DNA from: Ruminiclostridium sp.
GTDB lineage: Bacteria; Bacillota; Clostridia; Oscillospirales; Oscillospiraceae
Assembly: GCA_017560855.1 (NCBI GenBank)
Contig: JAFZEB010000014.1
Location: forward strand, 1-9,298
DNA length: 9,298 nt
Direction of reading: 5' to 3'
Below the pieces are notes generated by a model. The model saw nothing but the letters and a program-made list of their open reading frames with translations. It was not told where the DNA came from and made no database searches. Positions 1-7,406 of the stretch are shown here, in pieces (the stretch's first letter is position 1; every line of letters begins with the position of its first letter). The position numbers were made by a program, and so were the translations under genes.

Positions 1-1
1 C

Positions 2-538
2 GCCGCCATGCAGGCCGCCGCTGCCAACGAAGGAGCCGGAGCCGCCATGGCCTTCATGGGTATGAACATGGCGGGAGGAGCTGGGACCAACGCCCAGAAC
101 CTCTTCCAGATGGCCCAGCAGCAACAGCAGGCTCCCCAAACGCCTCCCCCTGCCCCGGAGGGCTGGACCTGTCCCGCTTGCGGCACAGCCGGCATCACCG
201 GCAAATTCTGCCCGGAGTGCGGCGGCAAAAAGCCCGAGCCCAAACCCGCCCAGGGCGCCTGTACCTGTCCTGCCTGCGGCACAGTCGGCATCACCGGCAA
301 GTTCTGCCCGGAATGCGGCAGCAAAAAGCCCGAGGCCGTGAACCCCGACGGGTGGACCTGCCCCAGCTGCGGTATTCTGAACAAGGGCAAGTTCTGCGCT
401 GAGTGCGGCACCAAAAAACCCGAAGGGGCCCCCAAGTACCAGTGCGACAAATGCGGCTGGGAACCTGAGGACCCCACCAATCCCCCCAAGTTCTGCCCGG
501 AATGCGGGGATCCCTTTGACGAAAGCGACCTGAAGTAA
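2..538 (+). CDS. SPFH-domain ('virion core', YdjI-type) protein, C-terminal part with four zinc ribbons (5' truncated)
   Basis: The reading frame is open to the window edge, and the first ATG at 8 has no ribosome binding site, so this is the 3' end of a longer gene. The visible part begins with an Ala/Gly/Met-rich stretch (AAMAFMGMNMAGGAG) that resembles the tail of bacterial YdjI-type SPFH proteins. A Gln/Pro linker follows, then four CxxC...CxxC zinc ribbons with first Cys codons near 170, 266, 359 and 443 (CPACG...FCPECG, twice nearly identical, then CPSCG...FCAECG and CDKCG...FCPECG). The SPFH core itself lies outside the window. Family members are thought to form membrane-associated oligomers, and in Bacillus the ydj genes are linked to envelope stress; the ribbons may bind partners. 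A DUF4428 gene follows after 13 bases, a common companion. The family call rests on the tail only; the zinc ribbons are certain. Confidence 0.8.
   Translation, partial: AAMQAAAANEGAGAAMAFMGMNMAGGAGTNAQNLFQMAQQQQQAPQTPPPAPEGWTCPACGTAGITGKFCPECGGKKPEPKPAQGACTCPACGTVGITGKFCPECGSKKPEAVNPDGWTCPSCGILNKGKFCAECGTKKPEGAPKYQCDKCGWEPEDPTNPPKFCPECGDPFDESDLK
170..334 (+). repeat. Tandem duplication of a zinc-ribbon coding unit (96-bp period)
   Basis: Positions 170-238 and 266-334 are near-identical 69-base units differing at about six positions, most of them silent. Each encodes CPACGTxGITGKFCPECGxKKPE. The third and fourth ribbons in the same gene are more diverged, so the first two look like a recent internal duplication. 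Confidence 0.85.
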
Positions 539-551
539 AGGAGGACCTACC

Positions 552-1316
552 ATGGGATTTTTCGGAAAACTGTTTGACAAGAAAGCATGTGACCTCTGCG
601 GCGGTGAGATCGGCCTGCTGGGCAACCGCAAGCTGGAGGACGGCAATATGTGCAAGGACTGTGCAAAAAAGCTCTCCCCCTGGTTCTCTGACCGCAAGAA
701 AAGCACCGTGGAGGAGATCCGGGCTCAGCTGGCCTACCGGGAGGAGAACAAGAAGGACGTGGAGAACTTCCATGTGACCCGTGTTCTGGGCCGGAGCTCC
801 TTCGTCTGCCTGGACGAAGACGCCGGGAAGTTCCTGGTGGCCGAGAGCAAGAACTTCCGGGAGGAGAACCCCGACGTGCTGTCCTTCACCCAGGTCACCG
901 GCTGCGACCTGGACGTGGACGAGGACCAGGACGAGATCACCTTCACCAACAGCCAGGGCGAAGAAGAGAGCTACCGTCCCCCCCGCTACCGCTACCGGTA
1001 TAACTTCTACATGGTCATCCGGGTGGACCACCCCTACTTCGACACCATGCGCTTCCGCCTGAACAAGAGCACCGTGGAAGGGGCCCAGACCAGCGGCTAC
1101 GGCAACACCGACCCCACCCGGGACCCTGACTACCAGGAGTACTGGAACATGGGCCAGGAGATCAAGGAGATTCTCACCCAGGCCCGGAAGGATGCCCGGA
1201 CCGCTGCCGCAGAGGCCGCTGCCCCCAAGGCTGCCGTCACCTGCCCCTGGTGCGGCGGCACCTCCATCCCCGATGCCAACGGCTGCTGCCAGTACTGCGG
1301 TGGCTCTCTGAACTAA
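552..1316 (+). CDS. DUF4428 domain zinc-ribbon protein
   Basis: A 254-residue soluble protein with no signal peptide or membrane segment. The N-terminus holds a treble-clef-like zinc site, C13-x2-C16 and C34-x2-C37, followed by the WFSDRKKSTVEEIRAQLAYREENK stretch typical of DUF4428. The middle (about 75-170) looks like a beta-rich domain with an acidic patch (DLDVDEDQDE) and a Tyr/Arg-rich strand (RYRYRYNFYMVIRV). A charged Ala-rich linker leads to a C-terminal zinc ribbon, C231-x2-C234 and C246-x2-C249. The start is set by AGGAGG at 539-544, 7 bases before the ATG. It sits 13 bases behind the SPFH gene and is surely co-transcribed with it. The biochemical role is unknown; the shared zinc ribbons and linkage suggest that the two work together, perhaps at the membrane (inference). 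Confidence 0.85.
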   Translation: MGFFGKLFDKKACDLCGGEIGLLGNRKLEDGNMCKDCAKKLSPWFSDRKKSTVEEIRAQLAYREENKKDVENFHVTRVLGRSSFVCLDEDAGKFLVAESKNFREENPDVLSFTQVTGCDLDVDEDQDEITFTNSQGEEESYRPPRYRYRYNFYMVIRVDHPYFDTMRFRLNKSTVEGAQTSGYGNTDPTRDPDYQEYWNMGQEIKEILTQARKDARTAAAEAAAPKAAVTCPWCGGTSIPDANGCCQYCGGSLN

Positions 1317-1348
1317 CATCCTCCAACCCAACACACCATGTTTTGGAG

Positions 1349-1355
1349 AAAGGAG
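1349..1355 (+). promoter_or_regulatory. Ribosome binding site deciding the lipoprotein start
   Basis: AAAGGAG lies 6 bases before the ATG at 1362. The upstream in-frame ATG at 1338 has no such site and would place charged residues in front of the signal peptide, so 1362 is preferred. Confidence 0.8.
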
Positions 1356-1361
1356 CACACC

Positions 1362-2762
1362 ATGAAACGACTATCATCCCTCACCGCCATCCTCCTGTCC
1401 TTCCTGCTCCTGGCTTCCTGCGGGGGAGGTTCGGGATCCTCCGCCCCCAGCGACCTGCCCGCCCTGGAGACCAATCTCTGGACCCTGGCCTATGACGACA
1501 CCCAATGGGTCCTGGACGAGGAATATTTCTACGACGAAGAGGATTCCTCCCATGCCATCCTGACCATCCCCGGGGAGGACGACACCGACCTGATCTATGT
1601 GGAGATCCAGGCAGATATCACCGAGCCCTACGGCTTCCGCAGCGACCTGGTCTACTACGGCTTTGACGAGTACGACTACGCCGAGGAAAATGCCTACGAC
1701 CTCCACACTGTAGGCGGCGTGGACTGCCTCATGAGCGATGCGGAGTCCTGGGGTGACGACTGCCTCCGGTACTTCGGCCGAGTGGAGGAGGCCAACGCCT
1801 CGGTCTACATCCAGATCGAAGGCCAGGTCCAGGACGAACGGGTGACCGCTCTTCTGGACGGTCTGACCTTTGACCTGCCGGACATCGGAAACGAAGACGG
1901 CCCCTGGTACTGGGAGGGCGAACCCTTCCAGGGCCAGGACCGGAACGTGATGGTCGGCACCTACACCCTGGAAAGCGCCTGGGTCCCCATCCAAGGCTCC
2001 TCCATGACCTACGAGACCTTTGAGCATCAGATCGCCGTCAACGGCGACCAGGTCTTCCTCCTCTCGGACGGCATCCTCCAGGAGTACCAGCTGACCCAGG
2101 ACGGCCTGGGCTTCATCCAGGACTTCACCTTTGAAGAAGAGCTCTCCACGGTCAGCGCCGGGTCCGACGGCAGTCTCTGGCTGTCCGACTTCATGGCCCC
2201 CCTGACCCAGTGGAAGGGCGGCGAGAAGCTGGCCTCCTACGAGGGCACCGACTACGTGGTGATGCACCCCTCTGGCCAGTGGGGCATCAGCTGGTTCTCC
2301 CCCGAATGTGAAAAAGTGGACTTCTCCAGCGGGACCATGACCACCTCTTCCCTGACCCTCCAGGGTATGGACACGGTCTCCTCCCTGTCCATCGGCCAGA
2401 ACTACATCATGGCCTCCGGCTACGCTGAGGACGAGGATGCCCACAAGGTCTTTATCTACGACACCAACGGCGCACCGGTGATGACCCTCACCGGGCCGGA
2501 TAACCTGGGCAGCGTGACCTATGTGGCCGAGACCGCCAACGGCTTCCTGGCCCTGGACGGCAACATGCGCGAGATCGTCCTGTGGACCAAGGACGGCACC
2601 TACATCGGCACCGCGGATGACGGCGACCTCTTCGGCACCGACTACCCCTGGTTCGCCCACGGCACCCAGCTGGAGGACGGCACCATCCTGGTCATCATGA
2701 CCGAAGAGCGGCCCGACCGCTCGGCCATGGAGGTCCTGGCCTATCAATTGAAAGGCTTCTAA
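1362..2762 (+). CDS. Exported lipoprotein of unknown function, possible beta-propeller
   Basis: The 466-residue product starts MKRLSSLTAILLSFLLLASC, a type II signal peptide with lipobox LASC and predicted lipidated Cys20, followed by a Gly/Ser linker. It should therefore be anchored to the outer face of the cell membrane. Residues about 35-170 form a very acidic region (DEEYFYDEEDSS, YDEYDYAEEN-like runs) resembling a small alpha/beta lipoprotein domain. From about 190 to the end there are recurring short strand patterns (DGSLWLSDF, NGFLALDGNMREIVLWTKDG, LEDGTILVI) with about 45-residue spacing, which suggests a beta-propeller-like fold; this is an inference from the pattern. No catalytic motif was recognised. 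It lies 45 bases after the DUF4428 gene and 30 before the SLH gene without a visible terminator, so it is probably in the same operon. The lipoprotein call is strong, the function unknown. Confidence 0.85.
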   Translation: MKRLSSLTAILLSFLLLASCGGGSGSSAPSDLPALETNLWTLAYDDTQWVLDEEYFYDEEDSSHAILTIPGEDDTDLIYVEIQADITEPYGFRSDLVYYGFDEYDYAEENAYDLHTVGGVDCLMSDAESWGDDCLRYFGRVEEANASVYIQIEGQVQDERVTALLDGLTFDLPDIGNEDGPWYWEGEPFQGQDRNVMVGTYTLESAWVPIQGSSMTYETFEHQIAVNGDQVFLLSDGILQEYQLTQDGLGFIQDFTFEEELSTVSAGSDGSLWLSDFMAPLTQWKGGEKLASYEGTDYVVMHPSGQWGISWFSPECEKVDFSSGTMTTSSLTLQGMDTVSSLSIGQNYIMASGYAEDEDAHKVFIYDTNGAPVMTLTGPDNLGSVTYVAETANGFLALDGNMREIVLWTKDGTYIGTADDGDLFGTDYPWFAHGTQLEDGTILVIMTEERPDRSAMEVLAYQLKGF

Positions 2763-2792
2763 CCCCTTCGCAACGAAAAGGAGAGATACCCT

Positions 2793-5237
2793 ATGAAACG
2801 ATCCAAGCGAACAAAATGCTTGAGCCTTCTGCTCAGCTTCGTCATGCTGCTGGGGCTGCTGCCCACAGCAGCGCTGGCCGTGGAGCGTGATGCCACGGCG
2901 GCGGCAATCGAGTCCGTCTACATTCAGATCGGACAGCCCACCCCCGGCTCATCGCTGGACTACCAGGGCATCCCCGGCGACAGCAGCTACTACACCGTCA
3001 AAAGCGTGAAATGGTATGACCATACCGTCGGCAGCTATGTGCAGGCCGGCACGTTGGCCGTGGCCGGGCATGATTACGAGGTGCAGATCACGGTCAGCAC
3101 GGTTGCGAACAACCGCTGCTTCCGACAGGGCTATGTACGCGGCTTTGTCAACGACAATCGTGGTACTGCTGAGACCACCTATACCTACGACAGCGAGGTG
3201 GTTGTCAAGTACCGCTTCCAAACCAAGGCCACCCCGGTGCGTGACATTTATGTTGACGGCATTGATGTGCCAAGACCCGGCTGCACTCCCGACTATACGC
3301 CGAACATGGACTGGGGAAACCATACGGTTTCCGGCAGCAACCAAGGCAACTTCACCAACGGCGTGTACTGGTATGACCTTTCGAACAGCCGTATCCTGCA
3401 GCCCACCGACACCTTCAAGGCAGGAAATAAATACCGCATCTTTGTCGATGTCATCGCCAAGGGTCAGAATTATTTCCTCGTGGATGACCAAGGTAAGTTC
3501 CTGACCAGCGCCTTCGTCAACCGGGAAACTGCCAATGCGATCCAGTACATGAAGGAAGATCCCGAGAAGCGGCTCAATGTCTACTATGATTTTGTCTGCC
3601 AGTACGGTGAGATCCGTTCTGTCGGCATCACGGGGCTGACCGCCCCGGTCCAGGGCAAAATGCCTGACTACAGCGTGGAGCTTGCCGGGGACAGCTACGC
3701 CCTGAAACCCACCTCCGAGAGCAATCCCTTTGTGGTCAGCGGCGTCAACTGGTATAACGAAACCACGGGCAGCGACCTGACCGCCAGAGGTACCTTCACC
3801 GCCGGCCACACCTACACCGCCACCGTTTTTCTGGTCCCGGCCACCGGGTACAAGTTCACCGATTCCGTCAGCGGCACCATCAACGGCAATACTGCCAAGG
3901 TCCAGGGCCAAGGCGGGGAGATCCAGGTGAAATACACCTTCCCCGCCCTTGCCACCAACCAGATCACCTCCGTCGCCATCGAGGGCATCACCGCCCCGGC
4001 CACCGGCGCATTCCCCAGCTATGTGGCCATCACAAAGGGTCCGGGTTATGGGTTGAAGGACCGCAATGACACTTACTATAAAAACGGTATCTGCTGGTCC
4101 ATCCTGGACAGCAGCGACCTGCCCGTCAGCGGCGGCACCAAGTTTGAGGGCGGCCAGAAGTATCAGATCACCATGTACCTTGCGGCGGAAGAGGGCTATG
4201 AATTCTCCACCAACGCCAAGGGCGGTCTCAATGTTACAGCCACCGTCAACACGAAGGCTGCCGCCGTGGTCGGAGGCAGCAAAAACGAAATCGTCATCAC
4301 CTATTACTTCCCCGAAGCCACGGCGGACGCAAAGATCACTGCCGCATCCGTCACCGGGATCGATGCCCCCGCCATCGGCGCATCCCCCGATTACACCGCC
4401 GCCATCGCCGACGGCCGCTATCAGCTGGAGGGCAGCACCAACGCCCGGGAAAAGAACGGCATCACCTGGATCAACAACAAGACCGGCAATGCCATGACCG
4501 TTGGGGCCTCCAAGTTCGAGGCCGGCGTGTCCTACACCGTTGTGGTTGGTTTGACCGCAGCAGACGGCTATGCGTTCGTCACCGATTCCAAGGGTGTGCC
4601 CAGCATCACAGGTACCATCAATCAGAAAACCGCAAAGGTTTCCGGCCAGAATGGGTACATCGCCTACCTGAGCTATACCTTCCCGGCCCTGGAGGAAGAG
4701 GCCCTGCCTCCCGCTCCCATCGTGTTTGAGGACGTGAAGACCAGCGACTATTTCTACACGCCCGTCCAGTGGGCCGTGAACGAAGGCATCACCAACGGCA
4801 CCAGCGCCACAAAGTTCTCCCCCAACATGACCTGCAGCCAGGCTCATATCCTGACCTTCCTCTGGCGTGCCGTGGACAGCCCCAAGCCGGTCATTGCCAA
4901 CCCCTACAGCAACCCCGCCGTCAAAAATGACCAGTATTTCTACGCCCCGTTCCTCTGGGCCTGGGAAAAGGGACTCATCGGCAACACCGCTCTGGACCCC
5001 AATGCGCCCTGCAGCCGCAGTGATGTGGTAACCTATCTGTGGAAGCTGGAAGGCAGCCCCAAAACCGGCAGCGCAAACTTTACGGACATCCCCTCCACCG
5101 CCCCCTATGCCCAGGCAGTTGCCTGGGCCGTGGAGCAGGGTATTACCAACGGCATGAGCGCTACCACCTTTGGCCCGGACCTCACCTGCACCCGTGGCCA
5201 GATCGTCACCTTCCTGTGGCGGTATTCCAACCTCTGA
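2793..5237 (+). CDS. Exported SLH-domain surface protein with five ~120-residue repeats
   Basis: The 814-residue product begins with a signal peptide (MKRSKRTK, hydrophobic core, cleavage likely after ALA at residue 29). Five divergent repeat modules start near residues 39, 149, 274, 391 and 515. Each opens with a pattern like I-x-S-V-x-I-x-G-I-x-A-P-x-x-G-x-x-P-D-Y, has a central W-Y/I motif and a Y-x-x-x-V-x-L-x-A-x-x-G-Y-x-F motif, and ends in V-x-Y-x-F-P. They look like beta-sandwich modules. Three SLH domains follow at about 645-697, 707-757 and 763-814 (FxDV..YxxAVxWAVxxGITNGxSATxFxPxxxCxRxQIVTFLWR). SLH domains typically anchor proteins non-covalently to secondary cell-wall polymer. 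No enzymatic domain is seen, so an adhesin, ligand-binding or structural role is possible. AAAAGGAGAG at 2776-2785 fixes the start. The first modules use more T/A-ending codons than neighbouring genes. Confidence 0.9.
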   Translation: MKRSKRTKCLSLLLSFVMLLGLLPTAALAVERDATAAAIESVYIQIGQPTPGSSLDYQGIPGDSSYYTVKSVKWYDHTVGSYVQAGTLAVAGHDYEVQITVSTVANNRCFRQGYVRGFVNDNRGTAETTYTYDSEVVVKYRFQTKATPVRDIYVDGIDVPRPGCTPDYTPNMDWGNHTVSGSNQGNFTNGVYWYDLSNSRILQPTDTFKAGNKYRIFVDVIAKGQNYFLVDDQGKFLTSAFVNRETANAIQYMKEDPEKRLNVYYDFVCQYGEIRSVGITGLTAPVQGKMPDYSVELAGDSYALKPTSESNPFVVSGVNWYNETTGSDLTARGTFTAGHTYTATVFLVPATGYKFTDSVSGTINGNTAKVQGQGGEIQVKYTFPALATNQITSVAIEGITAPATGAFPSYVAITKGPGYGLKDRNDTYYKNGICWSILDSSDLPVSGGTKFEGGQKYQITMYLAAEEGYEFSTNAKGGLNVTATVNTKAAAVVGGSKNEIVITYYFPEATADAKITAASVTGIDAPAIGASPDYTAAIADGRYQLEGSTNAREKNGITWINNKTGNAMTVGASKFEAGVSYTVVVGLTAADGYAFVTDSKGVPSITGTINQKTAKVSGQNGYIAYLSYTFPALEEEALPPAPIVFEDVKTSDYFYTPVQWAVNEGITNGTSATKFSPNMTCSQAHILTFLWRAVDSPKPVIANPYSNPAVKNDQYFYAPFLWAWEKGLIGNTALDPNAPCSRSDVVTYLWKLEGSPKTGSANFTDIPSTAPYAQAVAWAVEQGITNGMSATTFGPDLTCTRGQIVTFLWRYSNL
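2907..4691 (+). repeat. Five divergent protein-level repeat modules in the SLH protein
   Basis: Modules begin near bases 2907, 3237, 3612, 3963 and 4335, spaced about 110-125 codons apart. Modules 3 to 5 are most alike (ITGLTAPVQGKMPDY, IEGITAPATGAFPSY, VTGIDAPAIGASPDY). Similarity is at the protein level only, so the duplications are old or under diversifying pressure. Confidence 0.8.
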
Positions 5238-5290
5238 TCGCTTCCCCAGAACTTGCAATCTTTCTCATTTCATCCGATGAAACATGCAGC

Positions 5291-5325
5291 AAAAAATCCC
5301 CCGAATGCAGTGCATTCGGGGGATT
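5291..5325. terminator. Bidirectional rho-independent terminator between the SLH gene and degV
   Basis: Positions 5295-5309 and 5311-5325 are perfect 15-base inverted arms (AATCCCCCGAATGCA and its complement) around a single G; in practice the innermost pairs open into a small loop. On the - strand the stem is followed by six T (the A run at 5291-5296), a classic terminator for degV. On the + strand it is followed by a modestly T-rich stretch (TTCTTCTC), so it probably also ends the upstream operon. Confidence 0.9.
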
Positions 5326-5333
5326 CGTTCTTC

Positions 5334-6185
5334 TCAATACTTTTTCGCGCAGCCGATGCCCACGCCGCCTTCGCCGGTGTGGCAGCAGATGCTCAGGGGC
5401 AGGGGATAGCACTCCACGGAGCGGCCGGGGAAGGCCTTTTCCACCTCAGCTTTCCACTTTTCGCCCACCTCCGGGTCTGCCCCGGAATAGGCCACGAAGA
5501 GCTGGACGTTGGTTTCCTTGAATCGGCTGTCCAGATCCTTGGACAGGGCTTCGATCATGGTCTTCTTGGCCTGGTTGAAGCCCCGGACCTTCTTATAGGC
5601 GTCCAGCTTGCCTCCCTGGATCTGGAGAACGGGCTTCAGGTTCAGAACGGCCGCCATGGCAGCGCCGGCAGCGGTGATCCGACCGCTCTTTTTCAGGTTA
5701 TCCAGGGTGCTCAGGGCGATGTAGATGCTGGCCTCGTACCGCTCCTCCTCCAGGATGGCCTTGACCTCCTGGGCGGACTTGCCCCGGTCCAGCAGGACCT
5801 TGGCGTTGCGGATGGACTGCATGAGGGTGACGGAGATCCGGTGGTCGTCCACCACCTGGACCCGTCCGCCGTACTCTTGGGCCAGGGCAGTGGCGGTCTG
5901 GCAGGTGCCGCTGAGACCGGAGCTCATGGCAAAGTGGAGGATGGCGTCATGATCCTTCAGCAGTTCCTCCCACAGACCGGTGACCGCCTCGGGAGAGGGC
6001 TGGGAGGTGGAGACCTCCACACCGGCCCGCATGTTTTCAAAGAAGAGGTCAAAGGTGATGTCCTTCCCCTCATAATAGGTTTCGCCGCCAATGAAAAAGG
6101 GCATGGGGATCAGGTGAACGCCCAGTTCCTCTGCCTGTGCCGGGGTGATGCCGCAGTTTGTGTCCGTAACAATGGCTGTTCTCAT
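5334..6185 (-). CDS. DegV family fatty-acid-binding protein
   Basis: The 283-residue protein matches the usual length of DegV (FakB-like) proteins, which bind a fatty acid and, in species with FakA, present it for phosphorylation so it can enter phospholipid synthesis. Visible family motifs: TDTNCGI at 7-13 (the TDS/T-type opening), STSQPSP at 59-65, SSGLSGT at 88-94, LKKSGRI at 164-170 and a C-terminal HTGEGGVGIG at 269-278. The ATG at 6185 is preferred because AAAGGG lies 9 bases upstream and the product begins directly with the MRTAIVTD strand. A longer frame from a TTG at 6236 would start at the predicted transcription start and has no ribosome site. It has its own promoter and terminator, so it is monocistronic. 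No fakA gene is in the window, and the ligand cannot be told from sequence. Confidence 0.93.
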   Translation of the reverse strand: MRTAIVTDTNCGITPAQAEELGVHLIPMPFFIGGETYYEGKDITFDLFFENMRAGVEVSTSQPSPEAVTGLWEELLKDHDAILHFAMSSGLSGTCQTATALAQEYGGRVQVVDDHRISVTLMQSIRNAKVLLDRGKSAQEVKAILEEERYEASIYIALSTLDNLKKSGRITAAGAAMAAVLNLKPVLQIQGGKLDAYKKVRGFNQAKKTMIEALSKDLDSRFKETNVQLFVAYSGADPEVGEKWKAEVEKAFPGRSVECYPLPLSICCHTGEGGVGIGCAKKY

Positions 6186-6194
6186 TCCAAATCG

Positions 6195-6204
6195 CCCTTT
6201 CTCC
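6195..6204 (-). promoter_or_regulatory. Ribosome binding site of degV
   Basis: On the - strand GGAGAAAGGG ends 9 bases before the ATG at 6185. It supports that start over the upstream TTG. Confidence 0.65.
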
Positions 6205-6242
6205 AATGATTGATCACGAAAAAATGTACTCTTCAACCAATA

Positions 6243-6271
6243 AATATATCACATTCTCCCCCCCTTTGCAA
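6243..6271 (-). promoter_or_regulatory. Promoter of degV
   Basis: Reading the - strand, TTGCAA (6266-6271) and TATATT (6243-6248) are separated by exactly 17 bases. Transcription would begin near 6236, giving a leader of about 50 bases. The spacer holds a run of seven G. Confidence 0.75.
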
Positions 6272-6315
6272 GATGACACATTTTTTCAGCTGTCCAATCT
6301 CTTTCCAAGCCCCCA

Positions 6316-6344
6316 TTGACAAACAGAAATCTTGGTGATATTAT
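6316..6344 (+). promoter_or_regulatory. Promoter of the SPFH-RHH operon
   Basis: A perfect TTGACA (6316-6321) and TATTAT (6339-6344) with a 17-base spacer form a near-consensus SigA-type promoter. Transcription would start near 6351, about 26 bases before the ATG at 6377. Confidence 0.85.
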
Positions 6345-6355
6345 TTTGATATCAC
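6335..6355. promoter_or_regulatory. Perfect inverted repeat over the -10 box, candidate operator
   Basis: GTGATAT (6335-6341) and ATATCAC (6349-6355) are perfect 7-base arms around a 7-base centre, covering the -10 box and predicted transcription start. A repressor here would block RNA polymerase. The RHH protein encoded in the same operon is the obvious candidate (inference). A single ATATCAC half-site also overlaps the degV -10 at 6246-6252. Confidence 0.5.
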
Positions 6356-6362
6356 AAGAAAC

Positions 6363-6368
6363 AAGGAG
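6363..6368 (+). promoter_or_regulatory. Ribosome binding site deciding the SPFH start
   Basis: AAGGAG lies 8 bases before the ATG at 6377. The alternative in-frame GTG at 6368 overlaps this site and is rejected. Confidence 0.8.
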
Positions 6369-6376
6369 TGTTTGTT

Positions 6377-7396
6377 ATGACAGAAAAGATCCTGACCACC
6401 AAAAAGCAGGGCATGGCCATGCTCATCGGTATCATCCTGCTGTATATCGCCGCCACCGTGGCTCTGATCTTCTCTCTGGAAGCCGGCATCCTGGCCGTGA
6501 CCATCCCCATGTTGGTGATCCTGTGCCTGGGCTGGCTCCTTCTGCCCGGCCTGAAGGTCCTGCGGCCCCAGGAGGCTCTGGTCCTCACCCTCTTCGGCAA
6601 GTATGTGGGCACCATCCGTGGTGAGGGCTTCTACTGGGTGAACCCCTTCTGCACCGCTGTGAACCCCGCCGCCAAGACCAAGCTCAACCAGAGCAGCGAC
6701 GTGGACTCCGGCAGCAGCAAGGGTCTCAACGCCCTGTTTGGGGGCAATACCGGTGCAGCAGCCGCCGCGGCAGATTCCACCGGCAAGCGGGTCAGCCTGA
6801 AGATCATGACCCTGAACAATGCCCGCCAGAAGATCAACGACTGCCTGGGCAACCCCGTGGAGATCGGCATCGCCGTCACCTGGCGTGTGGTGGACACCGC
6901 CAAGGCCGTCTTTGAGGTGGACAACTACAAGGAGTTCCTCTCCCTCCAGTGCGACAGCGCCCTGCGGAACATCGTCCGCCTGTACCCCTATGACGTGGCC
7001 CCCGGCATCGACACCACCGGCGACGGCATGGCCGACGAGGGCAGCCTCCGGGGCTCCAGCGAAGTGGTGGCCGCCCGCATCCGGGACGAGATCCAGTCCA
7101 AGGTCACCGAGGCCGGTCTGGAGATCCTGGAAGCCCGGATCACCTACCTGGCCTACGCCTCTGAGATCGCCGCCGTCATGCTCCAGCGTCAGCAGGCTTC
7201 CGCCATCATCGACGCCCGGAAGATGATCGTGGAAGGCGCCGTTGGCACCGTGGAAATGGCTCTGAACCGCCTGAACGAAGGCGGCATGGTGGAGCTGGAC
7301 GAGGAGCGCAAGGCCGCCATGGTCTCCAACCTGCTGGTGGTCCTCTGCGGCACCCACGATGCCCAGCCCATCGTAAACACCGGCACCCTGTATTAA
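6377..7396 (+). CDS. SPFH (band 7/stomatin-prohibitin) domain membrane protein
   Basis: The 339-residue protein has two hydrophobic segments near the N-terminus (about 13-35 and 38-57) forming a membrane hairpin. It then enters an SPFH domain from about residue 58 (VLRPQEALVLTLFGKYVGTIRGEGFYWVNPF), with an Ala-rich loop near 125-135, the core strand around NPVEIGIAVTWRVVDTAKAVFEVDNY, and a helical region (about 230-315) ending in RQQASAIIDARKMIVEGAVGTVEMAL, the likely coiled coil. Family members oligomerise into cage-like membrane microdomains that organise or protect membrane proteins, often proteases. Its client here is unknown. It differs from the zinc-ribbon SPFH-type protein at the window start: no zinc ribbons and a membrane hairpin of its own. 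It is co-transcribed with the RHH gene 10 bases downstream and driven by the promoter at 6316-6344. Confidence 0.93.
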   Translation: MTEKILTTKKQGMAMLIGIILLYIAATVALIFSLEAGILAVTIPMLVILCLGWLLLPGLKVLRPQEALVLTLFGKYVGTIRGEGFYWVNPFCTAVNPAAKTKLNQSSDVDSGSSKGLNALFGGNTGAAAAAADSTGKRVSLKIMTLNNARQKINDCLGNPVEIGIAVTWRVVDTAKAVFEVDNYKEFLSLQCDSALRNIVRLYPYDVAPGIDTTGDGMADEGSLRGSSEVVAARIRDEIQSKVTEAGLEILEARITYLAYASEIAAVMLQRQQASAIIDARKMIVEGAVGTVEMALNRLNEGGMVELDEERKAAMVSNLLVVLCGTHDAQPIVNTGTLY

Positions 7397-7406
7397 AATA
7401 GGTGTC

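Noticed and set aside
1321..1348. Possible hairpin CTCCAA...TTGGAG between the DUF4428 and lipoprotein genes
   Set aside because: Only 6 bp with a 16-base loop and no T run; too weak to call a terminator or regulatory element.
1338..1361. Upstream in-frame ATG giving a lipoprotein eight residues longer
   Set aside because: No ribosome binding site in front of it, and the added residues do not fit a signal peptide; AAAGGAG sits 6 bases before the ATG at 1362.
1374..2747. Long open - strand frame opposite the lipoprotein gene
   Set aside because: Gly/Val/His-rich composition typical of antisense of a GC-rich gene, with no recognisable domain or ribosome site.
2949..5258. Long open frame of 769 codons on the - strand opposite the SLH gene
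   Set aside because: It is a shadow of GC-biased codons: low-complexity Gly/Val/Ala-rich product, no start signal, while the + strand frame has a signal peptide and SLH domains.
5253..6209. 318-codon + strand frame across degV
   Set aside because: Overlaps the terminator and the clearly recognisable DegV protein on the other strand; no family features.
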